Part shown: positions 15,793 to 21,680 of the stretch, piece after piece
Numbering within the stretch: the first letter of the stretch is position 1
How the letters are laid out: each line of letters opens with the position of its first letter
Assembly (NCBI RefSeq): GCF_001507435.1
Contig: NZ_LMWH01000297.1
Span: forward strand, 1-21,680
Direction of reading: 5' to 3'
From: Streptomyces sp. NRRL F-5122
GTDB lineage: Bacteria; Actinomycetota; Actinomycetes; Streptomycetales; Streptomycetaceae
Length of the DNA stretch: 21,680 bases
The notes under the pieces: generated by a model
Databases searched by the model: none
What the model saw: the letters and a program-made list of their open reading frames with translations, nothing else
What the model was told of the DNA's origin: nothing
Position numbers and translations under genes: made by a program

Positions 15793-18429
15793 ATGGCGTC
15801 GAACAGCACACCGGACAAGGGCCTTTCCCGGCGCACGGTTCTGGCCACGGCTGGCACTGTCGGGCTCACGGCAGTATCCCTCTCCGCCGGACTCCCCTCA
15901 GCCGAGGCCCTACCCGTCCAGGAGGCCTCCACTTCCGTCAACGGGGGACCGTCGCGCCGCCCCGGCGGCTGGCACCGGTACGTCCAGGGCCCGTCCTCCC
16001 GCACGGTCCGCCCCGTGCGGATCGTCGCGGCGAGCGGCGACGTGACGAAGCCCGCGGCGTTGCTCGAGCCCGGCGGCGCCAGATCCGTCCTGCGGCGTCC
16101 GCGCCCCGCGGCGGCGCCGCGCTGGCCCGACGGCACCACGGCCGAGGCCTCGTCGGCTCATGCAGGCAACAACGGCAACGACGGGCAGCCGCGCACCTAC
16201 GACGCCGCCAACGCGATCGACGGCAACCCGGACACCTTCTGGAACGACGACACGCCGGGGGCGTTCCCCGACGTCCTTACCATCACCATGCCGCAGGTCA
16301 CGCCCTTGACGGGCATCACGGTGATCTCCAACAGCGACGGCGTGCCGACCGACTACACCGTTGAGGTGTGGCGCGACGGCAACTGGCACACCGCTGCCAC
16401 GGTCACCGGCAACGACGCGGTCCAGAAGGCCGTTCCGTTCACGGAGGAGATCAGTACCGATCGCGTGCGCATCACGGTGACCAACGCGCAGGACACGCCG
16501 CACGGTTACTTCACGCGGATCAACGAGGTCTGGCCCGCGCCCGTCGCCCCCATTCCCGTACCGAGCATCACCGTGGACTTCGGCAAGGTGGTGGTCGGCT
16601 ATCCGCAGATCCGGTTCACCTCGGCGTCCGACAATTCCCCCGGTGTGCGGGTGGCGTTCTCCGAGACCCGGCAATTCCTCACCGACCGCTCGGACTTCAC
16701 CCGCTCCGACCAGGCGGGCGGTGCCGGGCAGGGCACGGATCAGTTCACCGTCCCCGCAATGGGCGCCAACTGGACGGACCACAAGGGCTTCCAGACGGGT
16801 GACCAGGTGTTCGCGGACGGACTGCACGGTTTCCGGTACCTCAGGATCAGCCTCGACGCGCTGGCCTCCGACAGCCCTGCCGCCCAGCCCTGGGGGACGG
16901 TGGAGATTGACTCGATCGCGCTGCAGTTCACCGCGTATCTCGGCACGCCCAGCACCTACCGCGGCTGGTTCCTCTGCTCCGACGACGAGTTGAATCGTTA
17001 CTGGTACGGTGCCTCGTACACCAACGAACTGGTCACCGACACCTTCCGCCAGGACGACGTCGATCCACGCAACGCCTGGAGTGCCTCGCTGGAAGGGAAG
17101 CTGGTCCTGCAGGACGGCGCCAAGCGCGACCGCGACCCGTATGTCGGCGACCTTGCCGTCTCCGCGCGCACCCTCTACCTGACCCACGACGATGCCGCCG
17201 AGGCAGCCCGCAACGTCCTGGCCGACCTCGCCGACCACCAGCGCGCCGACGGCTGGATCCCGCCCGCTTCCATCGGCAACTACACCCTTCCCCTCTTCGA
17301 CTACCCGCTCTACTGGGTCACCTGCAGCTGGGACTACGTCCTCTACACCGGCGACCGCCCGTACGCCACCCGCTACTACCCGACCCTGCTGAAAGTCCTC
17401 GACACCTGGTACCCCAGCGTCACCGACGACGCCGGTCTGCTGAGCAAGGGCCTCAACGGCACCCAGGGATACGGCGACTACGCCTTCCTGGGCCGCACGG
17501 GCCGCGTCACCTATTACAACGCGCTCTACGTCCAAGCCCTCCAGGACGCGGCCCGGCTTGCCCGGCTGCTGGGGCAGAACGCCGACGCCTCACGCTGGAG
17601 CGCCAGGGCGGACAAGGTCGCACAGGCCGTCAACTCGCTGCTATGGGACGCCGACGCGGGCGCCTACCTGGACTCTGGGACCGGCGCGGCGCGTCACGCC
17701 CAGGACGGCAACTCCCTGGCCGTCGTCACCGGTATCGCCGATGCCGACCGTGCGGCATCGGCGCTCGCGCATCTCGACGCGACGACCAAGCGGGCCTACG
17801 GGAACGCGTTCATGGACAACGACACCCTCTTCGACCAGGCCTCCCAGCGGGTCTACGCCTTCACCTCCTATCCGGAGATACAGGCGCGTTTCCTGGCCGG
17901 CCGAGCCGACTCCGCCCTGGATCAGATCCGCCGCACGTACGGCTGGATGGACAGGAACGACCCCGGCATCACCCACTGGGAAGGCATCGGGCCGGGCGGA
18001 TCCCTGTACGAGGACGCCTACACCAGCATGGCTCACGGCTGGTCCACCGGCGTCCTGCCGGCCCTGACCCACCACCTGCTCGGTGCCCGGCCGACCTCGC
18101 CCGGTTACGCCACCTGGGAGGTGCGCCCGCAACCTGCCGATGTCGACTGGGCGACGGGCCAACTGCCGACCCCTCACGGCCCCTTGAGCGTCGAATGGGC
18201 GAACAGCGCGGGCTCCTTCCGCCTCACCGTCCACGGGCCTGGGCGTACCCAGGGGGCGGTCGCCTTCCCCGGCGACCCGCGCGGGCAACGCGTGCGCACC
18301 GCCCGGCGGACACTGTGGGACGGCCGACGGGCATCGACACGCGACGTCGCCGTGGTCGACGGAACGCTCACCGTCTCGAGCCTGGGGCCGGGCCACCACA
18401 CCTTCGTGTGCGAGCGGCACGGCGGGTGA
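15793..18429 (+). CDS. Secreted GH78-type alpha-L-rhamnosidase with F5/8-like domain
   Basis: Encodes 878 residues. Residues 1-39 form a Tat signal (SRRTVLATAG at 12-21, hydrophobic core, cleavage near AEA), so the folded enzyme is exported. Residues about 115-250 (AIDGNPDTFWNDDTPG, LTITMPQVTPLTGITV, RVRITVTNA) form a discoidin/F5/8-C-like carbohydrate-binding domain. A beta-sandwich (about 255-385) follows, then the six-hairpin catalytic domain of GH78: DGAKRDRDPYVGD (441-453) matches the catalytic acid loop, and ITHWEGIG carries the likely general base Glu. The product would release L-rhamnose from glycosides or plant polysaccharides outside the cell. I chose the ATG at 15793 because GGGGAG precedes it closely. 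A LacI-type dyad lies just upstream and a strong terminator hairpin downstream, so it is probably monocistronic. Confidence 0.92.
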   Translation: MASNSTPDKGLSRRTVLATAGTVGLTAVSLSAGLPSAEALPVQEASTSVNGGPSRRPGGWHRYVQGPSSRTVRPVRIVAASGDVTKPAALLEPGGARSVLRRPRPAAAPRWPDGTTAEASSAHAGNNGNDGQPRTYDAANAIDGNPDTFWNDDTPGAFPDVLTITMPQVTPLTGITVISNSDGVPTDYTVEVWRDGNWHTAATVTGNDAVQKAVPFTEEISTDRVRITVTNAQDTPHGYFTRINEVWPAPVAPIPVPSITVDFGKVVVGYPQIRFTSASDNSPGVRVAFSETRQFLTDRSDFTRSDQAGGAGQGTDQFTVPAMGANWTDHKGFQTGDQVFADGLHGFRYLRISLDALASDSPAAQPWGTVEIDSIALQFTAYLGTPSTYRGWFLCSDDELNRYWYGASYTNELVTDTFRQDDVDPRNAWSASLEGKLVLQDGAKRDRDPYVGDLAVSARTLYLTHDDAAEAARNVLADLADHQRADGWIPPASIGNYTLPLFDYPLYWVTCSWDYVLYTGDRPYATRYYPTLLKVLDTWYPSVTDDAGLLSKGLNGTQGYGDYAFLGRTGRVTYYNALYVQALQDAARLARLLGQNADASRWSARADKVAQAVNSLLWDADAGAYLDSGTGAARHAQDGNSLAVVTGIADADRAASALAHLDATTKRAYGNAFMDNDTLFDQASQRVYAFTSYPEIQARFLAGRADSALDQIRRTYGWMDRNDPGITHWEGIGPGGSLYEDAYTSMAHGWSTGVLPALTHHLLGARPTSPGYATWEVRPQPADVDWATGQLPTPHGPLSVEWANSAGSFRLTVHGPGRTQGAVAFPGDPRGQRVRTARRTLWDGRRASTRDVAVVDGTLTVSSLGPGHHTFVCERHGG

Positions 18430-18447
18430 CCGTGCCGGCTCCGACCA

Positions 18448-18475
18448 CGGTCGGCGGGCGACCACCCGCCGACCG
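18448..18475 (+). terminator. Strong hairpin terminator after the GH78 gene
   Basis: CGGTCGGCGGG (18448-18458), six-nt loop, and its exact reverse complement (18465-18475), starting 18 nt past the stop. There is no T-tract, which is common for terminators in Streptomyces. Confidence 0.7.
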
Positions 18476-18782
18476 CCATCTGCCGCTCCGCCTCCGGCCG
18501 GGCACGGTCACCAGCACCCGTCACGGAGAAGATCGAAGACCTCCTCAGGCCCACCCTGGGCTGGAGCAGAACCTGCGAATGTCCTGAGCTCACCGCCTCG
18601 CGGAACCACGGGGCGGATCGCAGACAGAGCCGCGATGAAGTGCCACACCCAGAAGAACTGCTCGCACGGCAGATGCCACCGGGCGCGACGTATCAGGAGA
18701 CAGCGCACCGGCCGCCGATATCCGCTTGCAAAACTTCGTCACGCGGGCCAACGTCGCCTGGCACCCGACGAAGGCAGAGAAG
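18476..18782. other. Gene-free stretch before the deaminase gene
   Basis: No frame in this 307-nt stretch looks coding. It must hold the promoter of the deaminase gene, but I could not place a convincing -10/-35 pair. Confidence 0.4.
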
Positions 18783-19196
18783 ATGACCACGCAGACCCAC
18801 CCCGCCGACCACGAACTGATCCAGGTCGCAGCCCATATCGCGCGCACACGATGCCAAGGGGACAACCACACGATGGCAGCCGTGGCCCGCTCCGTCGATG
18901 GCCGCATCATCTCCGCTGTAAACGCCTACCACTTCACGGGAGGCCCCTGCGCCGAACTGGTGCTCATCGGCGCAGCGGCTGCCCAGGGCGCCTACGAGCT
19001 GGACACCATCGTCGCGGTGGGTGACCGTGACCGGGGGGTTGTTCCACCGTGTGGCCGGTGCCGTCAGGTCCTTATCGACTACTTCCCTGCCCTCAAAGTC
19101 ATCGTCGGTGAAGATGACCACATCCGGACCGTCCACATCTCCGACCTACTGCCCGAAAGCTACATCTGGGCGGATCACCAGCTCGAGGCTGAGTAA
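18783..19196 (+). CDS. Blasticidin-S deaminase-like cytidine deaminase family enzyme
   Basis: Encodes 137 residues, the size of the single-domain zinc deaminases. The motifs FTGGPCAEL (Cys56, catalytic Glu58) and PPCGRCRQV (Cys90, Cys93) provide the zinc site. The sequence resembles Aspergillus blasticidin-S deaminase beyond the zinc site: VNAYHFTGGPCAELVLIG, AAAQGAYELDTIVAVG, RGVVPPCGRCRQVLID and the C-terminal ELLP-like segment LLPESYIW with a tryptophan near the end. Such enzymes deaminate the cytosine-like ring of peptidyl-nucleoside antibiotics (or cytidine). AGAGAAG precedes the ATG at 18783. It stands alone between the rhamnosidase and a MarR unit. Whether it acts on blasticidin, related nucleosides or cytidine cannot be read here, but the tail beyond the tryptophan (ADHQLEAE) is longer than in the fungal enzyme. 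Confidence 0.85.
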   Translation: MTTQTHPADHELIQVAAHIARTRCQGDNHTMAAVARSVDGRIISAVNAYHFTGGPCAELVLIGAAAAQGAYELDTIVAVGDRDRGVVPPCGRCRQVLIDYFPALKVIVGEDDHIRTVHISDLLPESYIWADHQLEAE

Positions 19197-19796
19197 ACGC
19201 TCCTCAGCACGGGCCGTCACCGCGAGCCGTCAACCGGGCAGACGTTTCCTAATTCCCCGTTACCGGTGGCGCGATGAGCTGTGAGCCTTGTGGTGCTGTT
19301 CGAATGTTGGACCGTGACGTCTACACGTTGCCTGGCGACTGACGCCTCGCATCAGAGCGGCGCACGGTCCGGCGTATCTCGTGAGGGCGGCTGCGTGGGC
19401 ACCTGGCGAACACGGCGTTGATGCCTGCGCATAGAGCGGTGACGCTGGGCTCCGCGACCGCCACCACGTCAACACCCCTCGCGTGATCACTCGTTGGTGT
19501 GGGTGGTGCGAGCCCACTGCACGGTGACCTCTTGATACGCCCGAGCCGTCCTAGCTCCCACCTAGACCGAGGCCCGTGGGGTGCGCTGGTGCCATGACGG
19601 CTACTGAGGTTGCGGACCAACTCTGGTGCCGGGCGGGGGCACAGGCTGGAGGCGCAGATCCGCTAGGAGACACGCTGGATGGCGAGGAGAGCGGCATCAT
19701 CACCAAGGCGTCTGTGGGCGTGGGTCAACAGGTCTTCGGCGGCTTTAGCCCAACTCCAGCACATGGCGTCTCCGTCGTCACATCCGAGGAAGATAG
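19197..19796. other. Unassigned intergenic stretch
   Basis: About 600 nt with lower GC skew than neighbouring genes. One minus-strand frame (19620-19321) contains RGVDVVAVAEPSVTALCAGINAVFA, which looks protein-like but matches no family I can name, and it lacks a ribosome binding site. Treat it as non-coding or a remnant. Confidence 0.4.
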
Positions 19797-19825
19797 TAGC
19801 CATGGACACAGTGTCCATGTAATCT
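19797..19825 (+). promoter_or_regulatory. Leaderless promoter of the MarR gene with a 19-bp palindromic operator
   Basis: CATGGACACAGTGTCCATG (19801-19819) is a perfect palindrome around a central A. A TAATCT -10 box (19820-19825) abuts it and the likely -35 (TAGCCA, 4 of 6 to consensus) lies at 19797-19802 with a 17-bp spacer. The distance from the -10 box to the ATG at 19833 is 7 nt and there is no Shine-Dalgarno. A repressor bound here would block RNA polymerase; MarR proteins commonly bind such dyads. Confidence 0.75.
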
Positions 19826-19832
19826 ATTCTTC

Positions 19833-20330
19833 ATGAGCAAGGGTTCATCGCCGAGCCCCACGCCCGGCTTCCTGGTGTGGCGGCTCGCCAACAAGTGGCG
19901 TGTCGCGGTCGATCGCGCGGTGGCTCCGCTGGGTCTCACGCACGCGCAGTACGTACTGGTTGCGTCGCTGCTCGGCATGCAGCGCGCTGGCGAGCGGCCC
20001 AGTCAGCGCCGACTCGCCGACCACACCGGCCTGGAGGCGTTGTACGTCTCGAAGCTGGCGCGCGCCCTGGAGTCGGCCGGTCTGATCGAGCGCACCCGCG
20101 ATCCCCGCGACCCGCGTGCCGTACAGCTCGCGCTCACCGAGCAAGGACAGGCTGTCACGCGGCAGGCCATCGCGGTGGTCCAGGAACTGCTTCAGCAGTT
20201 GCTGGAACCGCTCGGCGGCCTCGACGCCCTGCGGACGCGCGCGTTCACCGACGAGCTGACGACCCTGCTCGCCGCGCCTCTCGCTCCAACCGTACCGAAC
20301 GACCAGAGCACTCAGAGGAGAACACCGTGA
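19833..20330 (+). CDS. MarR family transcriptional regulator
   Basis: Encodes 165 residues. LVWRLANKWRVAVDRAVAPLGLTHAQYVLVASLLGM starts the dimerisation helix and leads to the winged helix: PSQRRLADHTGLEALYVSKLARALESAGLIERTRDPRDPRAVQLALTEQGQAV, with the recognition helix and the DPRDxRAxxLxLTxxG wing signature of MarR. The ATG at 19833 is likely used on a leaderless mRNA. A 19-bp perfect palindrome in its promoter is a strong candidate for autorepression. Its stop overlaps the GTG start of the next gene by 4 nt (GTGA), so the two are translationally coupled. Known MarR regulators often sense phenolics or oxidants; the ligand here is unknown. Confidence 0.95.
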   Translation: MSKGSSPSPTPGFLVWRLANKWRVAVDRAVAPLGLTHAQYVLVASLLGMQRAGERPSQRRLADHTGLEALYVSKLARALESAGLIERTRDPRDPRAVQLALTEQGQAVTRQAIAVVQELLQQLLEPLGGLDALRTRAFTDELTTLLAAPLAPTVPNDQSTQRRTP

Positions 20331-20785
20331 CCACCACCACATCCACCGCTACCGCGCCCGTTGCCGACGCTCGCGCCCTCGCCTTGGCACACTATGCTGC
20401 CCGCGGCGTCCTGGAGCACGTCCTGGCCCGGTACGGCGCCACGTTTCAGCAACAGGTCGCCTTGCGCACCGCCATCACCACCGAGACCCCGCAGACGCCG
20501 GACGATCTCATCACCCAGGTCCAGGGCTCCCTCAAGGCCGATCCGGCCGACATCCGCGCCACCCTCGACGAATTGCTGGCCAAGCAGCTGCTCGTCGCGG
20601 ACGGCGCGTACCTTCGCCCCACGGACGCGGGGCGCGAGCTGCTCGCCGCCGCCGGCGCCGAGACCGCCCCCATCTCCGCCCGCATCTGGGGCGGGATCCC
20701 CGCAGAGGACCTGGCCGCCGCCGGCCGCGTTCTCGCCCTGGTCACCGAGCGCGCCAACGCGGAGCTTGCGGCGTTGAGCGCCTGA
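20327..20785 (+). CDS. Winged-helix MarR-like protein, coupled to MarR
   Basis: Encodes 152 residues from a GTG at 20327 preceded by AGGAG at 7-nt spacing. The frame could extend upstream but would then run through MarR in another frame. Residues about 75-125 (PADIRATLDELLAKQLLVADGAYLRPTDAGRELL) have the winged-helix pattern with the wing ending in LRPTDAG, and the C-terminus (ARIWGGIPAEDLAAAGRVLALVTERANAELA) resembles the terminal helix of MarR proteins. The HTH core is less canonical than that of the upstream gene, so this may be a partner or effector-binding subunit rather than an independent DNA-binding regulator. It shares the promoter with the MarR gene. I could not tie it to a named family with certainty. 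Confidence 0.75.
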   Translation: MTTTTSTATAPVADARALALAHYAARGVLEHVLARYGATFQQQVALRTAITTETPQTPDDLITQVQGSLKADPADIRATLDELLAKQLLVADGAYLRPTDAGRELLAAAGAETAPISARIWGGIPAEDLAAAGRVLALVTERANAELAALSA

Positions 20786-20815
20786 CCTCCCCATCGGTCG
20801 TGTAACTGGCTGTGA

Positions 20816-21155
20816 TCACAAGGTGGTTCGAGTTTGATCCTTGATCCAGATTATGGAGGCGCGGAGATGCAGGCCGGCGAGGTAGCTCTCGGGTCTCTTC
20901 TCGTAGCGGGTGGCGATGCCCCGCCAGGCTGCAGCTCGGTGATCAGGCGTTCGACGGTATTCCTCTCTTCGTAGAGGTCGGTAACGTGCCCGACGGGTCG
21001 GGCGCTCCCGTTGCCCTCTATTCCTCCGGTTGGCGGCCTGGTCCTCCTTCTCCGGAATGACCGCCTTGATCTGGCGTTGGCGCGGGCGCCGCGGGACGAG
21101 TCTTGTCCCCGGCGACCGCGTCGGGCCGGGTGCGGGACGGCCGACCGACTGGCGG
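20816..21155 (-). pseudogene. IS5-family transposase, degenerate C-terminal remnant
   Basis: The remnant is spread over three frames. One reads RTRPDAVAGDK (about 21125-21090), another RQRQIKAVIPEKEDQAANRRNRGQ, a third DLYEERNTVERL, and the first-named again RGIATRYEKRPESYLAGLHLRASIIWIKDQTRTTL up to the stop at 20816. These are in the order of the DDE transposase tail of IS5-type elements common in Streptomyces: the glutamate in ERNTVER is the last catalytic acid, followed by the TRYxKxPxxYLAGLHLRAxxIWIKD signature. The multiple frameshifts and missing N-terminal half show it is dead. No intact terminal inverted repeats or target duplication were found. TGTGATCACA (20811-20820) overlaps its end. 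Confidence 0.8.
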
Positions 21156-21646
21156 ACCGCACCTTCTTGAGCACCGGGATGAACACGCTGCCGGAAGGAG
21201 GTGGCGCGGCACGTGTACGAGTTAGGGGGCGCGGTCCCCGCGCTTGCTGCCACGCGCGGGTATTCGGTACATCAGTTCGCTGTCGTGAACCACGACCATC
21301 CGGTCGTCGTCCCGCTCGGCGACGTGTCCATCGACGCCCCGTGCGACCGGCCCTCGATGGCATAAGCGCAGCTCAGCACCTAGCGCCGGGCCCGCGACCC
21401 GCCTCCAGCACCGCCGACCCGGACCTGAGCGGATTTGGTACCGCGCCAATGCTCGACGAGATCGCGGTGCCCGCCAAGCCGACCGTCGAGCAGGGCTGGG
21501 GCTCGCGGTGGCCAAGGTGAAGGAAGTCCTGCGCAGCCACACCGGCACCCGCGAGAGCGGCCACTGAAGAAAACCCGAAAAAAATTTCAGGAATAAGGGG
21601 TCGGTCGTCGGGTACGCGCCTGCTTGCCGGAGGACAGGCCGGCGGG
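21156..21646. other. Degraded or unassigned sequence with short coding-like pieces
   Basis: I see two protein-like pieces on the plus strand. The first (21201-21365, GTG to TAA, 54 residues) reads HVYELGGAVPALAATRGYSVHQF and VVNHDHPVVVPLGDVSIDAP; VYELGG recalls NmrA-like SDR proteins, but the rest does not match. The second (from about 21410) reads GFGTAPMLDEIAVPAKPTVEQG, then in another frame LGLAVAKVKEVLRSHTGTRESGH with stop at 21565-21567; these join if one base is restored near 21496. Neither can be assigned. The stretch from about 21568 to 21646 is AT-richer and looks like the leader of the gene that follows. Confidence 0.4.
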
Positions 21647-21680
21647 ATGAGACCGAACGACCGGGAGGGGCGCGTCGTGG
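21647..21680 (+). CDS. Start of an unidentified gene, cut by the window edge
   Basis: ATG at 21647 begins MRPNDREGRVV before the window ends. It follows a GGAGG and GGCGGG-rich leader and an AT-richer block. Eleven residues are too few to identify the product. Confidence 0.35.
   Translation, partial: MRPNDREGRVV

Noticed and set aside
15910..17535. Minus-strand 541-codon frame opposite the GH78 gene
   Set aside because: The plus-strand protein has Tat signal and GH78 motifs; the antisense frame is Val/Gly/Arg-rich without motifs.
20811..20820. TGTGATCACA as a CRP-type site
   Set aside because: CRP sites need a 6-bp spacer between TGTGA and TCACA. It overlaps the end of a dead transposase gene and is more likely part of that element.
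1..21680. CRISPR arrays, tRNA or rRNA genes
   Set aside because: No spaced direct repeats, cloverleaf or rRNA-like sequence was seen.

Overview
The base composition (very high G+C, strong third-position GC) and the gene families point to a Streptomyces or close relative: a SpoIIE-type phosphatase, MmyB-type XRE regulators, a Tat-exported GH78 enzyme and leaderless promoters with TAnnnT -10 boxes. The window looks like an accessory chromosomal region with intact metabolic and regulatory units, several gene remnants and few transposon scars. I see no rRNA, tRNA, CRISPR array or phage module.

Left part (1-7150): a minus-strand SpoIIE/PP2C phosphatase whose N-terminal part is broken by apparent frameshifts, then a tight plus-strand operon of three genes: a DUF4034-like protein, a divergent but complete HSP90-family ATPase, and a 976-residue TPR-type protein. 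A run of about 17 G followed by about 24 C (a hairpin or assembly-limited terminator) separates it from convergent genes.

Middle part (7150-15400): two minus-strand SDR oxidoreductases, two divergent paralogous XRE/MmyB regulators, a flavin reductase, the tail of a decayed MFS transporter, an amidohydrolase, a frameshifted hydrolase-like/Atu4866 fusion gene, and a second, stand-alone Atu4866-domain gene reading away from it. Three intergenic regions here (upstream of the SDR pair, of the first XRE gene, and between the two Atu4866 genes) carry the same site, TGGG-N8-ACCCAGGA, in the same orientation and spacing. I read the region as one scattered regulon, probably controlled by an MmyB-type regulator. 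This is the best candidate for an undescribed system in the window.

Right part (15400-21680): a possible PQQ-propeller remnant, a Tat-exported GH78 alpha-L-rhamnosidase preceded by a LacI-type operator-like dyad, a strong terminator hairpin, a blasticidin-S-deaminase-like enzyme, a MarR regulator with a perfect 19-bp palindrome in its promoter overlapping translationally with a second winged-helix protein, an IS5-family transposase remnant, unidentified degraded coding sequence, and the first codons of a gene running off the right end.

All functional calls come from reading motifs by eye; no database search was possible.
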